This document shows positions 1 to 5,920 of a stretch of DNA of 12,097 bases, piece by piece. Under the pieces are notes generated by a model. That model searched no databases. It worked only from the letters and a program-made list of their open reading frames with translations, and was not told the origin of the DNA. Source of the DNA: Deltaproteobacteria bacterium. GTDB taxonomy: Bacteria > Desulfobacterota > Dissulfuribacteria > Dissulfuribacterales > QOAL01. The translations under genes were made by a program, and so were the position numbers. Numbering within the stretch: the stretch's first letter is position 1; each line of letters opens with the position of its first letter. The stretch is taken from the NCBI GenBank assembly GCA_027068235.1, contig JAMOUE010000124.1:1-12097 (forward strand). Reading direction: 5' to 3'.

Positions 1-174
1 GGTAGAGTCAAGGTCCTTGAAACTTGAAAGAAGGGGCAAGGTATAACTGAAGACCCCATCCCTTGGTTTCATGTAAAGTTTTGTACGACAAAACTCGCAC
101 TGCAGAAGCGGGTCGCCAACTTCCAGGTCAACCTCAGCACCGCACTGTGGGTTGAAAAAATGAAAAAAGGACAT
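1..174 (-). CDS. Zinc-ribbon-like protein, N-terminal part only (runs off the left edge)
   Basis: An open frame of 58 codons begins at ATG 174-172 and continues past base 1 without a stop. The peptide has a zinc-ribbon outline: NPQCGAEVDLEVGD, then LQCEFCRTKLYM, with Cys11, Cys26 and Cys29. The usual first knuckle would be CPxCG, but residue 8 is Asn (codon AAC) instead of Cys, so only three of four Cys ligands are visible; His5 could substitute. It is followed by GVFSYTLP, a pattern I associate with small bacterial proteins whose N-terminal ribbon precedes a larger unknown domain. The start is the only ATG in frame after a stop at 208-210, and no clear Shine-Dalgarno is seen. It is divergent from the transposase gene, with 71 nt between the starts. 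The function is not known; a metal-binding or protein-interaction role is inferred. The frame was too short and edge-truncated to test further. Confidence 0.55.
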   Translation of the reverse strand, partial: MSFFHFFNPQCGAEVDLEVGDPLLQCEFCRTKLYMKPRDGVFSYTLPLLSSFKDLDST

Positions 175-185
175 CCATTTTTTAA

Positions 186-214
186 TTGAAACTTTTAGGT
201 CAGGATGCTAACAT
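186..214 (+). promoter_or_regulatory. Candidate sigma-70-type promoter of the transposase gene
   Basis: TTGAAA (186-191) and TAACAT (209-214) are separated by exactly 17 nt, matching 5/6 and 4/6 of the vegetative consensus. The predicted transcript start near 221 leaves about 25 nt of leader before ATG 246. An AAGGA at 234-238 lies 7 nt before that ATG and serves as ribosome binding site. This comes from sequence resemblance only. Confidence 0.4.
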
Positions 215-236
215 TTATTGAAATAGACCAGAAAAG
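192..236 (+). repeat. Imperfect inverted repeat in front of the transposase
   Basis: CTTTT (192-196) pairs with AAAAG (232-236), and GGTC (198-201) pairs with GACC (226-229), with a small internal mismatch and a 24-nt loop. The right arm overlaps the AAGGA ribosome binding site at 234-238. It could be a recognition structure for the transposase or a fold that hides the ribosome binding site. If transcription starts near 221, the left arm is not in the RNA, which would favour a DNA role. The stem is short and could be chance. Confidence 0.25.
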
Positions 237-245
237 GAATTAGCC

Positions 246-1223
246 ATGACTATTGCCCGTTCTTCTTTAGTGTCTGTTGAAACAACTCCCTGGTATCACT
301 GTGTTTCCAGGTGTGTAAGAAGGTCTTTTCTTTGTGGTAAGGACCCGGAGACTGGAAAGGATTTTTCTCACAGGAAAAAGTGGATAGCAGACAGAATAAA
401 GGAGCTTGCTTCAGTATTTTGCATCAAGGTGGCTGCCTATGCTGTAATGAGTAATCACTACCATGTGGTTTTGTTTTTGGATAAAGAAAAGGCGGAATCA
501 CTTAGTGAAACAGAAGTGTTAGAAAGATGGTATTCAATTTTCGAAAGGCCCATTTTAGGAAGGAAATTTCTCGAATTTGGAAAAGAGAATCTAAGCAAAG
601 CTGAACGTACCGAAGTTAAAGAGCTCATCAAGGAGTTTAGAAAGAGGCTTTATGATCTTTCCTGGTTTATGAGGTGTTTAAATGAGCATATAGCGAGAAA
701 GGCCAACAGGGAAGACAGGGTAAAGGGCAGGTTTTGGGAAGGAAGGTTCAAGAGTCAGGCACTACTTGATGAAAAGGCCCTTCTTGCAGCCATGAGCTAT
801 GTGGACTTAAACCCTGTTAGGGCAGGGGTAGCAAAAAGTGTAAATGAATGTGAGCATACATCTGTAAAGGACAGGATTTCTGGTCGCGATAAAGAAAAAC
901 TTATGTCCTTTGAAGATGAAGCAAAAGGAGAAGAACTGCCAATTCCTTATTCCTTTAAAGATTATTTAGAGCTTGTTGACTGGGCAGGCAGAGCATTAAG
1001 AAAAGAAGGCAGAGGCTATATTAAAGACAATGTTCCAAGGCTTATAAATGAGATAGGCATGGAGCCAAAGGGATTTTTGTCTTTTGCCAGAAGTTTTTTA
1101 AAGGAATTTGGCCATGCAGTGGGAAGTCCTGGGGCATTATTGAGGCTTAGAGAGAAAAGGCTTGTACACCACATAAAAGGCATGAAGGCAGCACGAAGGG
1201 TTTTTGTAAAAAAGGCCGCATAA
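246..1223 (+). CDS. REP-associated tyrosine transposase (RAYT, Y1_Tnp / IS200-like HUH family)
   Basis: This is a single-strand DNA transposase of the HUH Y1 type. The metal-binding HUH motif is His71-Tyr72-His73 in MSNHYHVVLF. The nucleophilic tyrosine is Tyr185 in SYVDLNPVRAGV, the diagnostic RAYT signature. The family block KGRFWEGRFKSQ (about 160-171) lies between them. At 325 residues it belongs to the long RAYT type, with a charged helical insert at about 80-140 and a C-terminal extension of about 110 residues beyond the catalytic core; compact IS200 TnpA proteins have about 150 residues. The frame is intact with all catalytic residues present, so it may be active. RAYTs are usually single-copy domesticated enzymes that act on palindromic REP sequences rather than on their own gene. 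No accessory tnpB is present. The start is supported by AAGGA 7 nt upstream. Imperfect hairpins at 192-236 and 1248-1293 flank the gene, but I could not match them to each other. Confidence 0.93.
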   Translation: MTIARSSLVSVETTPWYHCVSRCVRRSFLCGKDPETGKDFSHRKKWIADRIKELASVFCIKVAAYAVMSNHYHVVLFLDKEKAESLSETEVLERWYSIFERPILGRKFLEFGKENLSKAERTEVKELIKEFRKRLYDLSWFMRCLNEHIARKANREDRVKGRFWEGRFKSQALLDEKALLAAMSYVDLNPVRAGVAKSVNECEHTSVKDRISGRDKEKLMSFEDEAKGEELPIPYSFKDYLELVDWAGRALRKEGRGYIKDNVPRLINEIGMEPKGFLSFARSFLKEFGHAVGSPGALLRLREKRLVHHIKGMKAARRVFVKKAA

Positions 1224-1247
1224 TAAAGAAAAGGTACGGCAAAGTTC

Positions 1248-1293
1248 AGTTCCAGCAGGTTTTCATTGTAGAAATTTACATTGCAGAGGAACT
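1248..1293 (+). repeat. Hairpin-forming inverted repeat downstream of the transposase
   Basis: AGTTCC (1248-1253) is perfectly complementary to GGAACT (1288-1293). Inside the 34-nt loop, TGTA (1267-1270) pairs with TACA (1277-1280). A GTAG tetranucleotide, the type of mark found at the foot of many REP hairpins, lies at 1268-1271. The structure begins 24 nt after the transposase stop and has no U-tract, so it does not look like a terminator. It may be a REP-like substrate for the neighbouring enzyme; this is inferred from position and shape only. Confidence 0.3.
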
Positions 1294-1340
1294 AAAGAGG
1301 GTTTTTATCATCTTTTTATAGCTTTTCCTTTCGCTGATTT

Positions 1341-1373
1341 AAGCTAATTGGGATTAGTTTGTTGCATTTGCAA
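1341..1373 (+). repeat. Two adjacent short hairpins upstream of the duplicated-domain gene
   Basis: AAGCTAAT (1341-1348) pairs with ATTAGTTT (1353-1360), including one G-T wobble, across a 4-nt loop. It is followed at once by TTGCA-TT-TGCAA (1362-1373). Both lie in the leader of the downstream gene, about 60 nt before its ATG. They could be regulatory RNA structure, an operator, or remnants of transposase recognition sites. There is no direct evidence for function. Confidence 0.25.
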
Positions 1374-1433
1374 ATTTAGATCCTATTTTCTTCAATAAGA
1401 GGAGGAGGATAAACTCAAAGAAAGGAGAAGAAA

Positions 1434-2540
1434 ATGGCATGGATTTACGGACCAGTTAACAGTGCAGATGATATTCGGCGGATAAACTGCCTTATTAGGG
1501 ATGAAATGTTAAAAGTGGAAACACCTGAACAACTTACCGACTTAAAAAAACGTTCAGATTATCTCTGCACCCTTACCTATAGTCCCTTTTGGCAAAAAAA
1601 ATTTGGCCCACGTGTAGAAAAACTACGGGAAATATCTCGAGAAGAAAATGTAGCTACTGTGCGTTTAGCCAACTATGTAGCTAGCAATAAGGGCTGGGGA
1701 AAACATTATAATCCTTGGCAGGCTAAAACTGCAAAAGAGATTGAGCAGAAGTTAGATGAGCTCGATGATAAACTTATTAAAGAGATCAATGAGGCCAAAC
1801 CTGTCCAAATCATTCAGGAGATCCAGCAAGAACTTGGAGTATTGCGTCAAGAGTTTTGTCGGCTTCGTAAAGCCATGCTATTTGTAGATGAGCCTGATGA
1901 GCTTACTGAGCTAAAAAAATATGCAGATTTTCTTGTTACCATCACCTACTCACGTGAGTTTGAAAGAAGACTGGATGAAGAAAGTGTAGCTGAAATAAGA
2001 AAAATTGCGCATAAAGAAAACGAGCGCAGTGTAGAACTAGCCAATCTTATTGCCTCTGTAAATGATTGGGATATCGTTTACGATATTTGGAATGAGGATG
2101 ATCTTGTTCAAGAAGAGACCATTGAGGAATATCTGCAAAGACTACTTGAAGAAGAGCAAAAAGCCGATACTTATATTCCAACCGAAGCGCGTTATCGGAG
2201 CGGCAAGGTGATGTGGCTTGTTTATGAAAGTCCCCACCAATACAGAGGAGGCAAGACTTATCCGCGTCTAAGAGTAAAGAGGATTTACTTCCCAGGAGAT
2301 GCCTCTGACATAAAGATGGAAGGCCCTGGAGAATATACTACCCGCTTTGGGCGTAAGGTCACAGGTGTCAAAATCACATACAAAACCAGAATAGCCCCTA
2401 CCACCATCAGACGAAAAGGCAGAGTTATCCAGCTGCCAGAACGGATAGTAACGCGCACCAAAATCATTCAGCTTGATGAAGGTGCTACAAATGTACGCTT
2501 AGAGGAGAAGCGTCCTGAGAAAGCCTATCCTGTAGCTTAA
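1434..2540 (+). CDS. Unknown protein with two tandem copies of an ~82-residue domain and a basic beta-rich C-terminus
   Basis: I do not recognise this 368-residue protein. It has no signal peptide or membrane segment, so it is probably cytoplasmic. Residues 14-95 and 137-219 are copies of one helical domain: by hand alignment there are about 32 identities over 82 positions with a single one-residue indel. The shared marks are Cys19/Cys142, a LKKxxDxLxTxTYS segment, an EN-x4-V-x-LAN-x2-AS segment, and two spaced Trp at 88/95 and 212/219. Residues 96-136 are a charged linker with coiled-coil-like spacing of Ile and Leu (EIEQKLDELDDKLIKEI). Residues 245-368 change character, becoming beta-prone and Arg/Lys-rich with YRGGKTYPRLRVKRIYFPG and TRFGRKVTGVKITYKT. 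This part could bind nucleic acid or another polyanion, which is inference. The start is well supported: GGAG at 1424-1427 lies 6 nt before ATG. It stands alone, between a RAYT gene and a terminator, with no partner gene on its strand. Confidence 0.85.
   Translation: MAWIYGPVNSADDIRRINCLIRDEMLKVETPEQLTDLKKRSDYLCTLTYSPFWQKKFGPRVEKLREISREENVATVRLANYVASNKGWGKHYNPWQAKTAKEIEQKLDELDDKLIKEINEAKPVQIIQEIQQELGVLRQEFCRLRKAMLFVDEPDELTELKKYADFLVTITYSREFERRLDEESVAEIRKIAHKENERSVELANLIASVNDWDIVYDIWNEDDLVQEETIEEYLQRLLEEEQKADTYIPTEARYRSGKVMWLVYESPHQYRGGKTYPRLRVKRIYFPGDASDIKMEGPGEYTTRFGRKVTGVKITYKTRIAPTTIRRKGRVIQLPERIVTRTKIIQLDEGATNVRLEEKRPEKAYPVA
1473..1718 (+). repeat. Domain copy A of the internally duplicated protein (residues 14-95)
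   Basis: This segment encodes the first ~82-residue unit. It aligns with copy B at a residue offset of 123, shifting to 124 after one indel. Its core is LKKRSDYLCTLTYS, then LREISREEN, LANYVASNKGW and a closing Trp95. The similarity is seen at protein level and the DNA is well diverged, so the duplication is old. Confidence 0.8.
1842..2090 (+). repeat. Domain copy B of the internally duplicated protein (residues 137-219)
   Basis: This segment encodes the second unit. Its core is LKKYADFLVTITYS, then IRKIAHKEN, LANLIASVNDW and a closing Trp219. The positions identical to copy A (Cys, Leu-Lys-Lys, Asp, Thr-x-Thr-Tyr-Ser, Glu-Asn, Leu-Ala-Asn, Ala-Ser, Trp, Tyr, Trp) probably mark the fold core or a shared binding surface. 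Confidence 0.8.
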
Positions 2541-2909
2541 ACATATTCATACTCCTCATACGAGAAAAGAAAGCTGCTCTTTCTTTTTTATTTTTTTCAA
2601 TAGTCGATATTTGAGGAAATAAGCAGGCTCGGTACTTCAAGATCACCATTACTTGATGCAAAGTGCCATCATTGGTCACTGATTACCGTTTCTACTCTTG
2701 CTCCAAAGTACAAGGCGCAATAGCCAGACAATTTTTCGAATAGTGAAAATTAGGTAGGACACTGGCAAAAAATTTAGATTTGTTACCAATGCTCACCATT
2801 TTGATACATCAACTGCTGCAGGGTCCTACAGGGAAAGGCGGCAGATCGAGCTTTTTCAATGAAAACAAATAGTTTTTGCTGTAAATTTTATGCAACAATT
2901 ATAAAAAGA
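2541..2909. other. 369-nt gene-free boundary between convergent genes, with hairpin potential
   Basis: No credible coding frame is seen on either strand. After the terminator at 2565-2597 there are two further foldable segments. In the first, GGTACT-TCAAG (2631-2641) pairs with CTTGA (2652-2656) and AGTGCC (2662-2667) around a 5-nt bulge. In the second, CTGCTGC (2813-2819) pairs with GCGGCAG (2838-2844) with one wobble. The remainder is AT-rich. No strong terminator is visible for the minus-strand operon ending at 2910. The segment may hold a small RNA or decayed sequence; the sequence alone does not decide. Confidence 0.4.
2565..2597 (+). terminator. Intrinsic terminator-like hairpin after the duplicated-domain gene
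   Basis: AAAAGAAAG (2565-2573) pairs perfectly with CTTTCTTTT (2579-2587) across the loop CTGCT. An almost pure T run follows to 2597. The 9-bp stem is AT-rich and therefore weak, but the shape, the U-tract and the position 25 nt after the stop codon fit Rho-independent termination of the plus-strand transcript. Confidence 0.6.
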
Positions 2910-4217
2910 TTATTTTTTTGAAGTGGTATCTAAATAATCTAGAACCCTCTGTGCCTGACGTGTGGCAGCTCCCTGCCCTAAAGCCAAAAGGGCCTTTTGG
3001 GCCTTTTCTCCAGCCATTTTTTGCCTCTTTTCATCCTTTAGTAGGGTGCTAAGTGCCTTATAGAGCTGGTTCCTGTCTTGAACAACGAAACCTCCACCCT
3101 CATCTAGCAATCTGTCAGCAGCCTCCCTGAAGTTGTTAACATGGGGGCCAAAAACAACAGGCTTTGCCCAAGCTGCAGGCTCCATAAGATTTTGCCCACC
3201 AAGAGGCACCAATGACCCACCAACAAAGGCTACATTACAATATCGATAAAGTTGAAAAAGCCAACCAATCCTATCAACCAACAAAATGGAACAACTATTA
3301 TGTTTTTCAAGAAGGTCAGGAGCTGCAAGTATCTGACTCAACTTGAAAACTTGTTCTCCCCTCCCCTTGAGAAACGCCTCTATTTCATCAAGCCTGTAAA
3401 GATGCCTTGGAACAAGTATTACAAAGGGCTTTATGCCATCGCTTCTAAGCCTCTCTATGGCAAAGTAGATCTCTCTATATTCCTTTTCTCGAATACTGCC
3501 TGCAACTATAACTGGTACGTGATTTGGAAGAAAAAACTGTATTTTGTCTCTATCAGACTTTGCCTTTTGAATAATATCTTCATACTTGGCATTGCCACAT
3601 ACCTCTAACTTATCGCGCTGGGCACCAAGTTGCAGGAAACGATCCCTATCTGCCTTTGAAATGGCACATATCTGATCAAAACACTGCAAAACTTCCTTAA
3701 ACAAGAAGCGGACCCGCTGATATGAAGAAAAGGAACCCTTGGATATCCTGCCATTTAGCAACAAAAGTCTAACCCCCTTGCCCCTTAAGGCCAGGATCAA
3801 ATTAGGCCACAATTCAGTTTCTATGGTACAAAATATCCTTGGTGATATGGCAAAGGCCACGGACTGAGACATTTGTGGAAAATCAAGTGGAAGGTGTATT
3901 ACAGATGCCTTATTACCCAAAAGTTTTTGGGCCTGCTCGAATCCTGCACAGGTAAATGCCGAAACCAAGAGATTTGTTTCCGGCCTTTTCTCCAAGACCT
4001 TGGTAGCAATGGCATTTAAAGCCTGTATTTCTCCCACAGACGCTCCATGCATCCACAGATCAAATGGCGCCTTTTTTAAGAGGTCTTTAGAGAATTTTCC
4101 ACTTCTTTGACGCCAAACAGAAGGGGTTTTACTTCTATGCTCAAGGATGGATAGGATCGGATTGGCTAAAACACCTAGGGGCTGCGTCAATCTCCAGTAG
4201 AGCTTAAGCCAACTCAT
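2910..4217 (-). CDS. waaA: 3-deoxy-D-manno-octulosonic acid (Kdo) transferase
   Basis: WaaA (KdtA, glycosyltransferase family 30) transfers Kdo from CMP-Kdo to the lipid A precursor at the cytoplasmic face of the inner membrane, the first step of LPS core assembly. Family marks are HGASVGE with the catalytic-base glutamate at Glu63, HLPLDFP (108-114), IETELWPN (132-139), NGRIS, and the C-terminal FVGGSLVPLGGQNLMEPAA. The length of 435 residues is normal. The N-terminal hydrophobic segment expected to touch the membrane is weak (LGVLANPILSIL, 14-25). Several donor-side motifs differ from the E. coli enzyme: PRHPER is PRHLYR, GGHN is GGQN, and the (T/G)STHEGEE loop reads GSIREKE. The start codon overlaps the rlmB stop in an ATGA, so the two are probably translationally coupled. 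It is the last gene of the remA-gmk-rlmB-waaA block. The identity is secure, but the number of Kdo residues added cannot be told. Confidence 0.95.
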   Translation of the reverse strand: MSWLKLYWRLTQPLGVLANPILSILEHRSKTPSVWRQRSGKFSKDLLKKAPFDLWMHGASVGEIQALNAIATKVLEKRPETNLLVSAFTCAGFEQAQKLLGNKASVIHLPLDFPQMSQSVAFAISPRIFCTIETELWPNLILALRGKGVRLLLLNGRISKGSFSSYQRVRFLFKEVLQCFDQICAISKADRDRFLQLGAQRDKLEVCGNAKYEDIIQKAKSDRDKIQFFLPNHVPVIVAGSIREKEYREIYFAIERLRSDGIKPFVILVPRHLYRLDEIEAFLKGRGEQVFKLSQILAAPDLLEKHNSCSILLVDRIGWLFQLYRYCNVAFVGGSLVPLGGQNLMEPAAWAKPVVFGPHVNNFREAADRLLDEGGGFVVQDRNQLYKALSTLLKDEKRQKMAGEKAQKALLALGQGAATRQAQRVLDYLDTTSKK

Positions 4218-4960
4218 TTGGCAAGAAGTCTTTTCCTTTTAAATTCATATAGTGCTACAGAAGCGGCACTTGAAACATTTAGGGAATCTAGAACTGGATT
4301 AATGGGAATTGAACAAAGAATATCGGCCATTTTACGGACATTTTTTCGTATTCCCTTGGCTTCTGACCCAAGAACCAGACACATGGGCCCATCTGCCTCA
4401 ACCTCATAAATCCTGACAGCCCCTTTTGCATCCAAGGCCACTACCGGGATATTGTGAGACTTTATGGTTTCAATGGCAGCAAACAAGTTCATTGTGGTAC
4501 TAACCTGAGTGTGAAAAACTGCTCCTGAAGAGGCCTTTACCACAGTACCATTAATAGGCGCATTTTGTCTTTTGGGTATCACCAAGCCAGCAGCATCAAA
4601 GGCCACAGAACTTCTTATAATAGCTCCAAGGTTTTGGGGATCTTCAATCTGATCACAAACCACTATAGGGTGAGAAGAGGCTAGCGCAGTTTTAACAATC
4701 TCTTGCACATCCTTTTCCCAAAATACCCTGACCTCAGCACATACCCCTTGATGCACTGCACCTTTTGGAAGATTTTTTTTGTGAAAATCCGGCCTCTTAA
4801 CAGGAACCAATCCCTTACTGCCAAGGAGTTCTAAGAGTAGCTTTTGATTCCTTTTACGTCCGAAAGTTGGGAGTATCTCTACCCGTATAATATCTTCTGG
4901 TCGGACTTTTAAGATCTCCTCAACAGGATGTATACCCCAGATTATAAGGGATTCTTGCAC
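4214..4960 (-). CDS. rlmB: 23S rRNA 2'-O-methyltransferase, RlmB/TrmH (SPOUT) family
   Basis: This is an S-adenosylmethionine-dependent ribose methyltransferase of the SpoU class; RlmB methylates G2251 of 23S rRNA in the peptidyl-transferase P loop. The three SPOUT motifs are present: DQIEDPQNLGAIIRSS (about 103-118), LVLGSEAKGI (about 195-204) and the knot-closing IPINPVLDSLNVSSAASVAL (about 218-237). The N-terminal substrate-binding domain opens with IWGIHPVEEIL. I chose GTG 4960-4958, giving 248 residues, because AGGAG lies 5 nt upstream. The frame is open back to a TTG at 5008 inside gmk, but that start has no ribosome binding site and would add residues foreign to the family. The gene sits 32 nt after gmk and overlaps waaA by 4 nt. 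RlmB is the best match, but another TrmH-family target cannot be excluded. Confidence 0.9.
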   Translation of the reverse strand: MQESLIIWGIHPVEEILKVRPEDIIRVEILPTFGRKRNQKLLLELLGSKGLVPVKRPDFHKKNLPKGAVHQGVCAEVRVFWEKDVQEIVKTALASSHPIVVCDQIEDPQNLGAIIRSSVAFDAAGLVIPKRQNAPINGTVVKASSGAVFHTQVSTTMNLFAAIETIKSHNIPVVALDAKGAVRIYEVEADGPMCLVLGSEAKGIRKNVRKMADILCSIPINPVLDSLNVSSAASVALYEFKRKRLLAK

Positions 4961-4965
4961 TGTGT

Positions 4966-4970
4966 CTCCT
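4966..4970 (-). promoter_or_regulatory. Shine-Dalgarno AGGAG that fixes the rlmB start
   Basis: On the minus strand AGGAG is followed by ACACA and then GTG (4960-4958). This is the only well-placed ribosome binding site near the 5' end of rlmB and decides against the upstream in-frame TTG at 5008. Confidence 0.7.
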
Positions 4971-4992
4971 GATTGGCTGAAGAAGGCATCTT

Positions 4993-5628
4993 TCAAACAA
5001 GGAACCAAGAATCAGGGTTTGGCCTCAAGGCGTCAATATCCACATTTGATGCCAATACACGTCTTGTCTTGCTTCTCTGTGCCAAGACAATGGCCTTTAA
5101 CTGTCCAAAAGCCACCTCAAGCACATCATTTACCACTGTGTATTGGTAGTTGGTTACTTCCTCCATCTCTTTCATGGCATTTTGCAAGCGCAGCTTTATC
5201 TTTTCCCTGTCTTCGCTACCACGCTTTGTGAGACGCTCTTCAAGGACCTGCCAAGATGGTGGAAGGATGAATATGGTGACTGCGCCTGGCAGCCTTTTTT
5301 TTACCTGTTTGGCGCCTTGGACATCTATATCCAAAATCACATCTGTGCCCTGTGACAGCTTCTCCATGACATGAGCCCTATGAGTACCATAGAAGTTGCC
5401 ATGAACCCTGGCCCACTCTAAAAAGGCATCTTCAGCCACCAGTTGCTCGAATTCCTGCTCAGACACAAAATAGTAGTCTTTGCCATTGATTTCCCCAGGA
5501 CGAGGAGACCTTGTGGTGTGAGAAATGGAAAAGGCTATGTTGTCCAGCTCTTTTACAAGCATAGAACATAACGTACTCTTACCAGCACCAGATGGTGCTG
5601 AAATAACAAACAGATCTCCTCTGTCCAT
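4993..5628 (-). CDS. gmk: Guanylate kinase
   Basis: This enzyme phosphorylates GMP to GDP with ATP, feeding GTP and dGTP synthesis and recycling of c-di-GMP breakdown products. The P-loop is SAPSGAGKST (10-19). The GMP-binding segment SHTTRSPRPGE (36-46) and DYYFVSEQEF follow, then EWARVHGNFYGT, DIDVQGAKQVK and the lid-region arginines around KRGSEDREKIKLRL. The length of 211 residues is typical of the bacterial single-domain enzyme. The ATG has no obvious Shine-Dalgarno and lies 13 nt after the remA stop, so reinitiation after remA is likely. The remA-gmk order is widely conserved in Firmicutes and Desulfobacterota-type genomes. Nothing unusual is seen in the catalytic residues. Confidence 0.97.
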   Translation of the reverse strand: MDRGDLFVISAPSGAGKSTLCSMLVKELDNIAFSISHTTRSPRPGEINGKDYYFVSEQEFEQLVAEDAFLEWARVHGNFYGTHRAHVMEKLSQGTDVILDIDVQGAKQVKKRLPGAVTIFILPPSWQVLEERLTKRGSEDREKIKLRLQNAMKEMEEVTNYQYTVVNDVLEVAFGQLKAIVLAQRSKTRRVLASNVDIDALRPNPDSWFLV

Positions 5629-5641
5629 AATTGTGGAGTTA

Positions 5642-5920
5642 CTAATCAGACTCTTCTGCTGCCTTGCTCAAAAGGTCGGAACTTAATCTTTGGGATATGG
5701 TCTCGGCCTGGATAGCAGATAATATCACATGATTGGAATCTGTGATCACGATTGATCTAGTACGCCTGCCCTGAGTAGCATCGATAAGCTTACTGTTTTG
5801 CTTTGCTTCTTCTCTCAGCCTTTTCATTGGAGCTGATGAAGGATTTACAATTGCAACAACCCTCTCTGCAACCACTGTATTCCCAAAACCGATATTTAAA
5901 AGTTTACATTTACAACTCAT
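5642..5920 (-). CDS. remA: RemA family DNA-binding regulator (DUF370)
   Basis: This is a small homolog of Bacillus subtilis RemA, a DNA-binding regulator of biofilm matrix genes. The family core is present without gaps: LLNIGFGNTVVAERVVAIV, then SSAPMKRLREEAK, LIDATQGRRTRSIVI and HVILSAIQAETISQRL. The GRRTR arginines match the region tied to DNA contact in the Bacillus protein. I chose ATG 5920-5918 with AGG 5 nt upstream; a GTG two codons earlier (5926) is possible. The protein has 92 residues from the ATG, close to the family norm. It opens the remA-gmk-rlmB-waaA block and is preceded by 220 nt without a convincing gene, so it probably has its own promoter. In Gram-negative bacteria its targets are unknown. 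A role in surface or envelope control is suggested by the neighbouring LPS genes, but the remA-gmk linkage is so general that this is only a hint. Confidence 0.93.
   Translation of the reverse strand: MSCKCKLLNIGFGNTVVAERVVAIVNPSSAPMKRLREEAKQNSKLIDATQGRRTRSIVITDSNHVILSAIQAETISQRLSSDLLSKAAEESD

Noticed and set aside
186..1433. Complete insertion sequence with terminal inverted repeats and target duplication
   Set aside because: No matching terminal repeats or direct duplications are seen, and the protein is of the RAYT type, which normally does not form a classical IS.
2485..2679. 64-codon minus-strand frame over the end of the duplicated-domain gene
   Set aside because: It crosses the plus-strand stop codon and the terminator hairpin, with no ribosome binding site or family resemblance.
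2600..2909. 6S RNA, SRP RNA or tmRNA in the large intergenic segment
   Set aside because: Hairpins are present, but none of the conserved sequence marks of these RNAs could be recognised.
3252..3608. 118-codon plus-strand frame inside waaA
   Set aside because: It lies fully antisense to a well-conserved WaaA coding region and its translation has no recognisable motif; it is a shadow frame.
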